Part shown: positions 7,330 to 16,117 of the stretch, piece by piece
Layout of the letters: each line of letters opens with the position of its first letter
How positions within the stretch are numbered: the stretch's first letter is position 1
From: Camelimonas fluminis
Lineage (GTDB): Bacteria; Pseudomonadota; Alphaproteobacteria; Rhizobiales; Beijerinckiaceae
Length of the DNA: 64,000 bases
Reading direction: 5' to 3'
Assembly: GCF_014656355.1 (NCBI RefSeq)
Contig: NZ_BNCG01000004.1
Coordinates: 235,907 to 299,906 of the forward strand
The notes under the pieces: generated by a model
Seen by the model: only the letters and a program-made list of their open reading frames with translations
Databases searched by the model: none
What the model was told of the DNA's origin: nothing
Program-made: the position numbers and the translations under genes

Positions 7330-7803
7330 ATGTCCGCTTCGCCGAATGCTGTTTCGCCAAACCTGTCCTGCTTTCGCCATCTCCACAACCGCCGGCGCGG
7401 GGAAGTGGTGGCGACCATCGGCGGCCAGCCGGTGCGACTGCGCCTCACCCTGGGCGCCCTTGCGGAGCTGGAAATCGCCTTCCAGGTCGATGATCTTGCC
7501 CAACTCGCGGCGCGCTTTGGCCGGGGGGCGCTGTCGGCCCGCGACCTGCAGGCGATCGTCACCGTCGCCATGCGCGGCGCCGGTCGCTGCGTCACCGACG
7601 CCCAGGCGGCTGACCTGCCCGTGGCCGGCGAATTGCCTGGCCTGGCGCGCGCCGTCGCGGAACTGCTGGCGCTGACGTTCGGCGATCGGGTCGCGCCGCG
7701 AGCGTCCACGTCGAGGGACGATGCCTCGGGGGAGGGCCTGGATCGCCCTTTTGTCCGGCGGATGCGGACGTGGGGCCGTCGCCTTTTCCCTGGGATGCGG
7801 TGA
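7330..7803 (+). CDS. GTA tail assembly protein (gp10 type)
   Basis: A 157-residue 'gene transfer agent family' protein. The diagnostic core is NRRRGEVVATIGGQPVRLRLTLGALAELEIAF followed by a helical domain (AQLAARFG, LSARDLQAIVTVAMRGAGR). By position between tail tube and tape measure it matches the tail assembly chaperone of siphophages (lambda G equivalent). The last part of the frame overlaps the next gene. A CCCTTTT heptamer at 7746-7752 is aligned so that a -1 shift would fuse it to that gene. I infer a chaperone role; no enzyme motif is present. Confidence 0.87.
   Translation: MSASPNAVSPNLSCFRHLHNRRRGEVVATIGGQPVRLRLTLGALAELEIAFQVDDLAQLAARFGRGALSARDLQAIVTVAMRGAGRCVTDAQAADLPVAGELPGLARAVAELLALTFGDRVAPRASTSRDDASGEGLDRPFVRRMRTWGRRLFPGMR
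7746..7752 (+). promoter_or_regulatory. Candidate -1 ribosomal frameshift site (CCCTTTT)
   Basis: In the gp10 frame the codons read C-CCT-TTT, an exact X-XXY-YYZ slippery heptamer. Slipping back one base places ribosomes in the frame of the following tail-chaperone gene, which is open from here to its stop at 7967. The product would be gp10 residues 1-141 plus 71 further residues. This fits the position of the lambda G/G-T type frameshift, and no ATG or convincing ribosome site exists for independent start of the downstream gene. The site is predicted from sequence only. Confidence 0.5.
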
Positions 7804-7967
7804 TGGCTTTTGGCCTTGGCAGGCTCGGCCTGGCGCCCGACGTCTTCTGGGCGATGACGCCGCGCGAGCTGGCCGCCGCCATGCGGGGGATGGGAGAAGC
7901 CGACGTTGCTCCCGGTGCGCCGGCGCGGGCTGATTTCGCCTGTCTGACCCAGGCGTTTCCTGACTGA
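7770..7967 (+). CDS. GTA tail assembly chaperone, Rcc01693-like (gp10.1 type)
   Basis: A small protein with the conserved phage tail assembly chaperone motif PFPWDAVMAFGLGRLGLAP, continuing FWAMTPRELAAAMRG. The PFPWD motif lies upstream of the only ATG (7803), so translation must begin earlier. The choices are a GTG at 7770 (65 residues, weak ribosome site) or a -1 frameshift from gp10 at 7746. In siphophages the T part of G-T works only as a fusion, coating the tape measure during tail assembly. It lies just before the tape measure gene, as expected. Confidence 0.8.
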   Translation: MGPSPFPWDAVMAFGLGRLGLAPDVFWAMTPRELAAAMRGMGEADVAPGAPARADFACLTQAFPD

Positions 7968-7992
7968 TCCCTGCAAAATGGAGGAGCGCACG

Positions 7993-8604
7993 ATGGATGA
8001 TCGAGCCATGGATACGGGGGGGCAGGGCTCGTCCTGGGACATCTCGGCGGTCCAGGACGCTGCCGACGCATTCCGCAATCTCGATGAAATGGCCCGCCGG
8101 GCTGGTGGGGCGATGACGACGGCTTTCGCCAGCGGAATGGCCGGCGGCAAAAGCCTCGATCAGGTGCTTGTCAGTCTTGGAGCGCGTCTCAGCAATATCG
8201 CCCTCAACGCCGCGCTGAAGCCGCTGGAAAGCGCTCTCGGCTCAGGGCTGGAATCCCTGGTGAAATCGCTGGGGTCCGCCCCCGGCGGCGTCATTGCCAG
8301 CGCCAAAGGCAACGCGTTCTCGGGCGGGCGCGTGCAGCCGTTCGCCAAAGGCGGCGTCGTCGCCGCTCCGACCTTCTTCCCCATGACCGGCGGCGTCGGG
8401 CTGATGGGCGAGCAGGGCGCCGAGGCGATCATGCCACTGAAGCGCGGCGCCGATGGCCGGCTCGGCGTGCAGGCGGCCGGCGGACGCCCCGTCAATGTGA
8501 CCGTGAACATCGCCGCCCGCGATGTGGAGAGCTTTCGCGCTTCGCGGGCGCAGGTCTCCGCCGCCGTGGCGCGCGCTGTCGTGCGCGGCCAGCGGGCGAT
8601 GTGA
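7993..8604 (+). CDS. GTA tail tape measure protein, short (gp11 type)
   Basis: A 203-residue tape measure protein of the short GTA type. N-terminal helices (VQDAADAFRNLDEMARRAGGAMTTAF) precede LDQVLVSLGARLSNIALNAALKPLE and a Gly-rich segment. The C-terminal domain carries the family hallmark FAKGGVVAAPTFFPMTGG followed by GEQGAEAIMPLKR and VTVNIAARDVESFRAS. The ATG at 7993 is preferred because GGAGGAG lies six bases upstream. Its small size implies a very short tail, as known for GTA particles, and argues against a conventional siphophage. Confidence 0.9.
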   Translation: MDDRAMDTGGQGSSWDISAVQDAADAFRNLDEMARRAGGAMTTAFASGMAGGKSLDQVLVSLGARLSNIALNAALKPLESALGSGLESLVKSLGSAPGGVIASAKGNAFSGGRVQPFAKGGVVAAPTFFPMTGGVGLMGEQGAEAIMPLKRGADGRLGVQAAGGRPVNVTVNIAARDVESFRASRAQVSAAVARAVVRGQRAM

Positions 8605-8619
8605 GCATCGGGAGGCGGC

Positions 8620-9258
8620 ATGGCTGATTTTCACGAGGTGCGCTTTCCCGTCGACGTGGCGCTGGGCGCGCGCGGCGGGCCGGAGCGCCGCACCGATATC
8701 GTTACGCTCGGCTCCGGCCGCGAGCATCGCAACGCCCGCTGGGCGGATTCCCGTCGGCGCTATGACGCTGGCTACGGAGTCAAGACGCTCGACGCGCTGG
8801 CTCAGGTGGTGAGCTTCTTCGAGGAGCGCCGCGGCCGCCTGCATGGCTTCCGCTGGCGTGACCGGCTCGATGATCGCAGTTGCGCCCCCTCCATGACGCC
8901 CTCCGCCGTCGACCAGTCACTGGGCGTTGGCGATGGGGCGCTGGCCGTTTTCCAACTGGCGAAAACCTATGGGGGCGGCTTCGCCCCCTGGACGCGGAGC
9001 ATCCGCAAGCCGGTCGCTGGTTCGGTGCGCGTCGCCGTCAATGGCGTGGAGGCGGCGCCGGCGGCGTTCGCGACTGACCACGCCAGCGGCCAGGTCGTCT
9101 TTGCCGCTGGCCATGCTCCGCCCGCCGGCGCCAGCGTCACCGCCGGCTTTCTTTTCGATGTGCCGGTGCGCTTTGACGCCGACGCGCTGGACATCGATCT
9201 GGCAGCCTTCGCCGCCGGCGATATTCCGTCCATCCCGGTGGTGGAAATTCTCCCCTGA
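8620..9258 (+). CDS. GTA distal tail protein, DUF2460 (gp12 type)
   Basis: A 212-residue DUF2460/TIGR02217 protein, the distal tail component starting the tail tip. Diagnostic segments are FHEVRFPVDVALGARGGPERRTDI, the HRNARWADSRRRYDAGYGVKTLDALAQV strand-helix, FFEERRGRLHGFRWRDRLD, a repeat-like QLAKTYG and SIRKPVAGSVRVAVNG, and a terminal VPVRFDADALDIDLAAFAAGDIPSIPVVEI. It is followed after 21 bases by the DUF2163 gene, the usual partner. Confidence 0.93.
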   Translation: MADFHEVRFPVDVALGARGGPERRTDIVTLGSGREHRNARWADSRRRYDAGYGVKTLDALAQVVSFFEERRGRLHGFRWRDRLDDRSCAPSMTPSAVDQSLGVGDGALAVFQLAKTYGGGFAPWTRSIRKPVAGSVRVAVNGVEAAPAAFATDHASGQVVFAAGHAPPAGASVTAGFLFDVPVRFDADALDIDLAAFAAGDIPSIPVVEILP

Positions 9259-9279
9259 AACCGTGCTTGAGGAGGCGTC

Positions 9280-10176
9280 ATGCGCGCTGTTCCCGAAGGC
9301 CTCGCCGCGCGTCTTGCCGGCGAAACCACGACGCTTGCCCATTGCTGGCGGCTGGCCCGCGCCGACGGCGTGGTGCTCGGCTTCACCGACCATGACCGCG
9401 ATATTGCCTTCGGCGGCGTGGTCTATGCGGCGGCGACAGGGCTCGAGGCGGCCGAACGCACGGCGGAGCTGGGCTTTGCCGTCGGCGGCGGCGAAGCGGC
9501 TGGCGCCCTGACCTCCGTCGCCATCACCGGCGACGACATTATGGCGGGCCGCTACGACAGCGCCCGCGTCGAAATCTGGCTGGTCGACTGGCAAGAGCCA
9601 CAGCATCGCCTGCTGCTTGATATCGGAAGCATCGGCGAAGTCAGCCGCAGCGATTATGCGTTCACCGCTGAGTTGCGCAGCGTCATGCACCGGCTCGACG
9701 AAACCCGTGGCGGCGTCTACCGGGCCGCCTGCGCCGCCGACCTTGGCGACGCCCGCTGCGGCGTCAACCTCGACCGCCCCGAGATGCGCGCCGCCGCCAC
9801 GGTGACGACGCCCGGCGATGGCCGCAGCAGCCTTCGTTGCGACGAACTCGCCAGTTACGTCAGCGGCTGGTTCACGCATGGCCGGCTCGTCTGGACCTCT
9901 GGCGCCAACGCCGGCGCTGCTTTCGCGGTGAAGCTGCATCACGCCCTGGCCGGTGTCATTGAGCTGCTGTTATGGGGCGAGACCGTGCAGCCCATCTCCG
10001 CCGGCGATGGCTTCACCGTCACCGCGGGCTGCGACAGGAGCCTGGAATGCTGCCGCGACCGCTTCGCCAATGTCGTGAATTTCCGTGGCTTTCCGCATAT
10101 GCCTGGCAATGATTTCGCCATTGGCCGCGGCGGCGTGGGCCAGGGCGTCATGGACGGCGGGAGCATGTTCCGGTGA
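9280..10176 (+). CDS. GTA tail hub protein, DUF2163 / BR0599 (gp13 type)
   Basis: A 298-residue hub protein with DUF2163 at the N-terminus (about 1-165: HCWRLARADGVVLGFTDHDRDI, ALTSVAITGDDI, VEIWLVDWQEP) and the phage BR0599 domain at the C-terminus. Cys residues at AACAADLGDARCGV and TAGCDRSLECCRDRF are the conserved cysteines that in the Rhodobacter GTA structure bind an iron-sulfur cluster; I infer the same here. It ends in FRGFPHMPGND. The stop overlaps the next GTG start (GTGA), coupling it to the peptidase gene. Confidence 0.93.
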   Translation: MRAVPEGLAARLAGETTTLAHCWRLARADGVVLGFTDHDRDIAFGGVVYAAATGLEAAERTAELGFAVGGGEAAGALTSVAITGDDIMAGRYDSARVEIWLVDWQEPQHRLLLDIGSIGEVSRSDYAFTAELRSVMHRLDETRGGVYRAACAADLGDARCGVNLDRPEMRAAATVTTPGDGRSSLRCDELASYVSGWFTHGRLVWTSGANAGAAFAVKLHHALAGVIELLLWGETVQPISAGDGFTVTAGCDRSLECCRDRFANVVNFRGFPHMPGNDFAIGRGGVGQGVMDGGSMFR

Positions 10177-10616
10177 GCGCCGGCGACGACCCCGCCGCCG
10201 TACGCGAGGCCCAGCGCTGGCTGGGCACGCCGTATCTGCATCAGGCTTCGCTACGTGGCGTCGGCTGCGACTGTCTTGGGCTGGTGCGCGGCGTCTGGCG
10301 TGGGCTTTACGGCGTCGAGCCGGAAGCTCCGCCGCCTTACGCTCCCGATTGGGCCGAGGCTGGCGGTCAGGAGAGCTTTCGCGACGCAGCCCGGCGACAT
10401 TTGCGCGAGATCGTCCCGTCCGGGGCGGTCGCCGGCGACGTGCTGCTGTTCCGCTTCCGTCCCTGTGCGCCGGCGCGGCATTGCGCCATCCTTTCTGGCG
10501 ATGGCCTGATGATCCACGCCCATGACGGGGCGGTGGTGGCGGAAGTGGCGCTGACGCGCTGGTGGCGCCGCCACGTGGCCTATGCCTTTGCCTTCCCTGA
10601 GGCCGCTCACCGCTGA
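10173..10616 (+). CDS. GTA NlpC/P60 cell-wall peptidase (gp14 type)
   Basis: A 147-residue NlpC/P60 cysteine peptidase that opens peptidoglycan during DNA entry. The catalytic Cys is in GVGCDCLGLVRGVWRGLYG, the His in RHCAILSGDGLMIHAHDG, with a following acidic/polar partner, in the standard order. It starts at a GTG overlapping the stop of the hub gene. Length matches the RcGTA counterpart. It lies immediately before the large baseplate protein, with which it forms the tail tip. Confidence 0.93.
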   Translation: MSAGDDPAAVREAQRWLGTPYLHQASLRGVGCDCLGLVRGVWRGLYGVEPEAPPPYAPDWAEAGGQESFRDAARRHLREIVPSGAVAGDVLLFRFRPCAPARHCAILSGDGLMIHAHDGAVVAEVALTRWWRRHVAYAFAFPEAAHR

Positions 10617-10646
10617 AACCATCTGCAAACCCGATAGGAGACGGCC

Positions 10647-13600
10647 ATGGCGACGCTGGTGTTGCAGGTGGCGGGCGGAGCCCTGGGCGCAGCCCTGGCC
10701 GGGCCAGCCGGCGCCATTGCCGGGCGGGCGCTCGGAGCCCTGGCGGGAAGCGCCGTTGATTCCAGCCTGCTATCCGCTCTGGACGGCCGCAAGGCGACCG
10801 CCGCGCCGACCTTGACCGACGCGCCTGGCCTCACATCCACCGAAGGCGCTCCGATCCCGAAGGCGTATGGTCGGGCCCGGGTCGGCAGTCAACTGATCTG
10901 GGCGACGCGAATTGAGCGCGTCGCCAGCTTCGCCTCCGGCCGTAGCGGCGCTGGCGGCAAGGGCGCCCTGTCCGATGCGGGGAGCGGCAAGGACCAGAGC
11001 TGGAGCTATTTCGCCAATCTCGCCGTCGGCCTGTGCGAGGGGCCCGTTGCCTTTGTCCGCCGCGTCTGGGCCGATGGCGAGGAGCTGGACCTGGCGACGG
11101 TGACCATGCGCGTCCATGTCGGCGCGGCGGATCAGCAAGCCGATCCGTTGATTGTCGCGAAGGAGGGCGCGGCCAATGCGCCGGCCTATCGCGGCCTGGC
11201 TTACGTCGTGTTCGAGCGTCTGCCGCTGGCTGGCTTCGGCAATCGCATTCCGCAGTTTTCGTTTGAGGTGGTGCGGCCGGTCAACGGCCTGTGCGGCATG
11301 ATCCGCTCCGTCGATCTGATCCCCGGCTCGACGGAATATGGCTATGATCCGCTCTGGCGCGTGCAAATGCCGGCCGAGGGCGTCAGCGCCCCGGAGAATC
11401 GCCATCAGTTGCATGGCCCCACCGACATCGCCGCTTCGCTCGACGCCTTGCAGGCGCTGTGTCCCAATCTGCAGCGCGTGGCGCTGGTCGTCAGCTGGTT
11501 CGGCGACGATCTGCGCGTTGGCGAATGCACGATCGCGCCGCGCGTCGAGCGCCACGACAAACAGACCACCGGCGACCCGTGGATGGCGGGTGGTCAGGCC
11601 CGCGCCCTGACCCGGCAGGTAAGCCAGATTGAAGGCCGGCCCGCCTACGGCGGAACCCCATCCGACGCGGCGGTGATCCGCATCATTCATGAGCTGGCCG
11701 CGCGCGGCCTGGCCGTGACCTTGTATCCCTTCGTCATGATGGACATCGCTCCTGGCAATGGCCGGGCCGATCCGCGCGATTCAGGGCGCGAGCAACCGCC
11801 GTTTCCCTGGCGCGGTCGCATGACCTGCCATCCGGCCCCGGATGCGGCGGGGTCGCCGGATGGCTCGGCGGAGGCCGAGGCGCAGGTCGCGCGTTTCTTC
11901 GGTGATGCGGCGCCGGCGCAGTTCACGCCATATTTCGCCACCGTCGCTTTTTCTGGCGCGCCGCAATGGAGCTATCGCCGCTTCATTCTGCACTACGCGG
12001 CGCTGGCGGTGATGGCGGGGCACGTCGAGGCTTTCGTCATTGGTTCCGAGTTCGTTGGGCTGACGCGGGTTCGCGGCGTCGCGGGCTACCCTGCGGCGGA
12101 GCAGTTCGCCGGGTTGGCCGGAGACGTTCGCGCCGTGCTCGGCCCCGGCTGCAAGCTGGTCTACGCGGCGGACTGGACTGAATACGGCGGCCACGTGCGC
12201 AATGGCGGCGCCGACGTGGATTTTCCTCTCGATGTGGTCTGGGCCTCGCCGCACATCGATGCGGTGGGGCTCGATTATTATCCGCCGCTCTCCGACTGGC
12301 GCGACGGCGCCGGCCACGCCGACGCGGAGCTGGCGCGCAGCATCTACGATCTGGATTATCTCACCGGACAACTGGGCGCCGGCGAGGCGTTCGACTGGTA
12401 TTACGCCTCCGACGCCGACCGGGCGGCGCAGATACGCTCGCCCATCGCCGACGGCGCCTGGGGCAAGCCCTGGATTTATCGCGCCAAGGATCTGATTGGC
12501 TGGTGGCGCAATCCGCACATGCGCCGCGCCGGCGGCGTCGAAGCGGGCGCCACCGCCTGGGTCCCGGCCAGCAAACCCATCTGGCTGACCGAGATCGGCG
12601 TGCCGGCCGTCGACAGGGGAACCAATGGTCCCAACGTCTTTCCCGATTCCAAGTCGTCCGAAAACGCTGCGCCGCCATTCTCCCGCGGCTTTCGCGACGA
12701 CCTCATGCAGATGCGGGGCGTGCAGGCGATCATCCGCCGCTTCGATCCGGCCTTTGGCGCCGCCGATGACTGGAATCCGGTTTCCTCGCTCTATGGCGGC
12801 CGCATGGTCGATCCGTCGCGCATCCATGTCTGGGCATGGGACGCACGGCCGTTCCCGGCTTTCCCCGCCATGCCCGTTGTCTGGGGCGACGCCGCCAACT
12901 GGGGTTGCGGCCACTGGCTCAACGGCCGCCTCGAGGGCGTCGAACTGGCGGCGTTGTTGCGTCAGATGCTGGCGGATTTTGGCGTCGGCGGCCCGGACGC
13001 TCCTGTCGGGGCCATCGAGGTCGACGGCTATCTCGATGGCTATGTGGTCGACCGGCCCATGTCGGCGCGCGAGGCGTTGCAGCCGCTGTGCGATCTGCAT
13101 GGCTGCCAGGCCGTTGCAAGCGGCGGGGCTGTGCGGTTCTGTGGGCCATCAGGCGTTATCTCGGCCTGGTTTGGGGCGGACGATCTGATCCCTGATGACG
13201 ATGGCGCGCCGTGGCTGTTGGTCCGCGCCCAGGAAAGCGAACTGCCGCGTGAGGTTCGCATTGGCTTCACTGATGGCGATGGCGACTATCGCCGCGCCGC
13301 CGCCACGTCCCGCAGGCTCACGGGCTTCAGCCAGCGCGCGGCGGCGGCCAACGTGACGGCGGTCACCCATCGCGGCGCGGCGCAGCGGCTGGCCGACATC
13401 TGGCTGCAACGGCTCTGGCAGGCGCGCGATCACATCAGACTGCGCGTCTCGCCGCGAGCTCTGGCCCTGGAGCCGGGCGACGTCATCGCCGTGGCTATTG
13501 ACGGGACCTGGCGGACCTGGCGCATCACCCGTCTGGTCGACGGAACACACCGGACCGTGGAGGCGGAAGCCATCGCCCTGACGCTGGCGGATGGCGCCGG

Positions 13601-14594
13601 CGCCCCATGGCGGCCGGCCGCCCGGGCGTCGCCGCCCTTGCCGGGGCCGCCACTGGCGTTTGCCCTCGACCTGCCAGCGGCTACGGTCCAGCCCGAGCCG
13701 CTGCAATATCTGGCGGCCTTCGCCGACCCATGGCCCGGGCCCCTGGCGGTGTGGCGGTCGGCCGATGGCGGCCACTTCGATCATGTCGGCCAGATCTCGG
13801 TTCCGGCCATGACGGGCCGGACCATCGCGCCCCTGCCGCCGGGGCCGCTCTGGCGGTTTGACCGAGTTAGCGGCTTTACGGCCGTCATGCGCGGCGGGGC
13901 CCTGGCCGCGATCGATGATGCGGCCCTGTTCGACGGCGCCAATCTGTTCGCGCTCATGGATGACGACGGCGTGGCCGAAATTCTCGCAGCAGGCCGTATT
14001 GAACTGATTGGCGACGCTGGCCGGAGCGGGCGGCTCTGGCGTTTCGGCAGACTGTTGCGCGGTCTTGGCGGCAGCGAGACGGCGGCAGGACGCCTGTTGC
14101 CAGCCGGCGCCAGGATCGTTGCGCTCGACCGGGCTTTGATGGCGCTGACCAGTGATCTGGGCGATCTCGGTCGCACCATGCGTTACCGGGTGGGGCCGGC
14201 CGGACGCGACCATGGCGACGGCGCCTTCCAGGAGCTGCAGGCGGCGCCATCAGCGCTGGCGCTGCGGCCGTTGGCGCCGGCGCACATCCGGGCGCGGCGT
14301 GGACCGGATGGCGTTATCATCAGTTTCATCCGCCGCAGCCGGTTCATGGCCGATGCCTGGGGCGAGGCCGAGCCGCCGCTGGGCGAAGCATTTGAGCGCT
14401 ACAACATCGATATCCACGCCGGCGCTGACGTGAAACGCACGCTGAGCAGCGACGCCCCGGCGATCCTTTATCCGGCTGCGGCAGAGCTGGCCGATTTCGG
14501 GACGCCTCAGGCGACGCTCGATCTCGCCGTCATGCAGATCAGCGCCGCCGTCGGACGCGGCGTCCCGGCGCGCCTGGTTATCGCCATTTCCTGA
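10647..14594 (+). CDS. GTA host-specificity / baseplate megaprotein (gp15 type)
   Basis: A 1315-residue tail-tip protein (Rcc01698-like), the largest gene of the cluster. The N-terminus is a Gly/Ala-rich hydrophobic segment (AGGALGAALAGPAGAIAGRALG) followed by APIPKAYGRARVGSQLIWA. A TIM-barrel, glycoside-hydrolase-like domain spans about residues 430-745, with two acidic residues in the positions of retaining glycosidases: Glu468 in GSEFVGL and Glu649 in LTEIG. A phage-tail domain follows (YVVDRPMSAREALQPLCDLHG), then C-terminal beta modules. It probably contacts the cell surface and guides penetration. A good Shine-Dalgarno precedes ATG 10647. Whether the barrel is catalytic is not shown. 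Confidence 0.94.
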   Translation: MATLVLQVAGGALGAALAGPAGAIAGRALGALAGSAVDSSLLSALDGRKATAAPTLTDAPGLTSTEGAPIPKAYGRARVGSQLIWATRIERVASFASGRSGAGGKGALSDAGSGKDQSWSYFANLAVGLCEGPVAFVRRVWADGEELDLATVTMRVHVGAADQQADPLIVAKEGAANAPAYRGLAYVVFERLPLAGFGNRIPQFSFEVVRPVNGLCGMIRSVDLIPGSTEYGYDPLWRVQMPAEGVSAPENRHQLHGPTDIAASLDALQALCPNLQRVALVVSWFGDDLRVGECTIAPRVERHDKQTTGDPWMAGGQARALTRQVSQIEGRPAYGGTPSDAAVIRIIHELAARGLAVTLYPFVMMDIAPGNGRADPRDSGREQPPFPWRGRMTCHPAPDAAGSPDGSAEAEAQVARFFGDAAPAQFTPYFATVAFSGAPQWSYRRFILHYAALAVMAGHVEAFVIGSEFVGLTRVRGVAGYPAAEQFAGLAGDVRAVLGPGCKLVYAADWTEYGGHVRNGGADVDFPLDVVWASPHIDAVGLDYYPPLSDWRDGAGHADAELARSIYDLDYLTGQLGAGEAFDWYYASDADRAAQIRSPIADGAWGKPWIYRAKDLIGWWRNPHMRRAGGVEAGATAWVPASKPIWLTEIGVPAVDRGTNGPNVFPDSKSSENAAPPFSRGFRDDLMQMRGVQAIIRRFDPAFGAADDWNPVSSLYGGRMVDPSRIHVWAWDARPFPAFPAMPVVWGDAANWGCGHWLNGRLEGVELAALLRQMLADFGVGGPDAPVGAIEVDGYLDGYVVDRPMSAREALQPLCDLHGCQAVASGGAVRFCGPSGVISAWFGADDLIPDDDGAPWLLVRAQESELPREVRIGFTDGDGDYRRAAATSRRLTGFSQRAAAANVTAVTHRGAAQRLADIWLQRLWQARDHIRLRVSPRALALEPGDVIAVAIDGTWRTWRITRLVDGTHRTVEAEAIALTLADGAGAPWRPAARASPPLPGPPLAFALDLPAATVQPEPLQYLAAFADPWPGPLAVWRSADGGHFDHVGQISVPAMTGRTIAPLPPGPLWRFDRVSGFTAVMRGGALAAIDDAALFDGANLFALMDDDGVAEILAAGRIELIGDAGRSGRLWRFGRLLRGLGGSETAAGRLLPAGARIVALDRALMALTSDLGDLGRTMRYRVGPAGRDHGDGAFQELQAAPSALALRPLAPAHIRARRGPDGVIISFIRRSRFMADAWGEAEPPLGEAFERYNIDIHAGADVKRTLSSDAPAILYPAAAELADFGTPQATLDLAVMQISAAVGRGVPARLVIAIS

Positions 14595-14613
14595 AACCGT
14601 TGCGGAGTTTTCC

Positions 14614-16080
14614 ATGACCGGGACCTTGCGCCTTGGCCTGCCATTGGTGGCGGCCGGGCAATCGCAGAAGCACGTCACCGTCAATGAAGGCCTCGTCATT
14701 CTCGACGACCTGGTCCAGCTTGCCGTACGCGACGCCGGCCGCGCCGCGCCGCCCGCCACGCCGGCGGACGGTGATCGCCACATCGTTGGAGCCGGGACGG
14801 GAGCCTGGACTGGCGCGGACGACCAGGTGGCTGTCTGGCAGGATGGCGCATGGCGTTTTTATCCGCCGGGACCCGGCTGGGTCGCCTACGTGCAGGCAAT
14901 CAACCGCTTCATGGCCTGGGGCGGAACGCACTGGCGGGAAACCGGCGCCGCATCCAGCTTCGCGGACCCTTTTGCCAGGCCATTCAGCAGCCGCTCCCGT
15001 CAGCGCGTTGTCGTCGGGCTGGACAGCCTCGGCAGCAGCGGCGGCCAGCCGGGTTTCACCGACAATCTGCGCAGCCTTCTGACGGCATCGTTGGGAGACG
15101 CCGGGCCGGGGTTGCTGCCGCTCGATCATGAAACCATCGCTCTGCGCCTGAGCGGCGGCGACTATGCCGTGAGCGCCGGCTTCACCAATATCGCGACGCT
15201 GCCATGGAGCGATGCGAAACGCCGCCGCAGCCTGTTCGGCAAGGGGCTGTTCTGCCTCAACGTCGCGACGGATGAGCTGGCGAGCAGCGACTACCTTCTC
15301 CTCTCTGGCCCCGCGAGCGATGTCCATGCGGTCGATCTGTATTTCGAATGGACGGCTCCCGGCCAGTCGTTCCGGCTCCGGCAGTGGCCGACCGAAGTGC
15401 TGGATAACGCCATGCTGGTGCGTCAGGCGGATTACCCTGAACTGGGCGTTGTCCACAAACTGACGTTTCTGCTTGATATCGGCGGAGTTTACGCTGGCAA
15501 GGGGATCAATATCGAGCGCATCGCCTGTAGCGGCGAACCGCTGTATTTCTGGGCGGTGGAGATGCACGGCCCGGGCACAGGCCGTGACGGCGCGCAGGTT
15601 CTCGACATTGGCACGCCCTCGGCGGCGGCGCGGGACTGGGCCAACCTTGACGATGCGCGGATGCGGATGTGGGCCGATCTGCTGCAGGCCGATGTCTTCA
15701 TTCTCAACGCCGGCATGAACGACCGCGGCTCATCGCCCCAGACCGACGTGGAGGCGCGGCGCAACGCGGCGGAATTCAGCCAGAGCCTGCATCGCATCGT
15801 TGATCGCCTCCAGAGTTGCGCCCGCACGCGTCTGTTGCTGGCGCGGCCGCTGGATCCGGCCGACGCTGCGACGACCGGCCTTCGCTACTACGACGCCGTT
15901 GTGAAGGCGGCCGCATGGGCGCGCGGCTGCGCGTTTTTCGATCAGCGCGACGCGCTTGGCGATTTCGCCACAGCCGACGCAGCCGGCGACATGTCCGGCG
16001 ATGGCGTTCATCCTTCAGCGGCCGGCAACGCCCGGTTGGCCGCAGCCTGCGCCGGCCGGCTGGCCCATCTGGGCGCCTGA
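14614..16080 (+). CDS. DUF2793 tail protein fused to SGNH-hydrolase-like domain
   Basis: A 488-residue two-part protein. The N-terminal 110 residues are DUF2793 (RLGLPLVAAGQSQKHVTVNEGL, WQDGAWRFYPPGPGWVAYVQ), an attachment module of GTA and phage tail fibres. From about residue 128 an SGNH/GDSL-like hydrolase fold is visible: VVVGLDSLGSSGG with Asp137-Ser138 (block I), NAGMND at 365-370 (block III Gly and Asn), and DGVHPSAAGN with Asp463 and His466 (block V). All four catalytic positions are therefore accounted for, although block I reads LDSL and not GDSL. Such esterases deacetylate surface polysaccharide. It follows the baseplate gene and probably binds or trims the recipient surface. Confidence 0.82.
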   Translation: MTGTLRLGLPLVAAGQSQKHVTVNEGLVILDDLVQLAVRDAGRAAPPATPADGDRHIVGAGTGAWTGADDQVAVWQDGAWRFYPPGPGWVAYVQAINRFMAWGGTHWRETGAASSFADPFARPFSSRSRQRVVVGLDSLGSSGGQPGFTDNLRSLLTASLGDAGPGLLPLDHETIALRLSGGDYAVSAGFTNIATLPWSDAKRRRSLFGKGLFCLNVATDELASSDYLLLSGPASDVHAVDLYFEWTAPGQSFRLRQWPTEVLDNAMLVRQADYPELGVVHKLTFLLDIGGVYAGKGINIERIACSGEPLYFWAVEMHGPGTGRDGAQVLDIGTPSAAARDWANLDDARMRMWADLLQADVFILNAGMNDRGSSPQTDVEARRNAAEFSQSLHRIVDRLQSCARTRLLLARPLDPADAATTGLRYYDAVVKAAAWARGCAFFDQRDALGDFATADAAGDMSGDGVHPSAAGNARLAAACAGRLAHLGA

Positions 16081-16117
16081 TTCCGCCGCGAAATCACAGC
16101 ACAACCGGAGGACCTCG

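Noticed and set aside
11781..13100. 439-residue minus-strand frame opposite the baseplate gene
   Set aside because: It is a codon-bias mirror of the GC-rich gp15 gene, with no domain or ribosome site.
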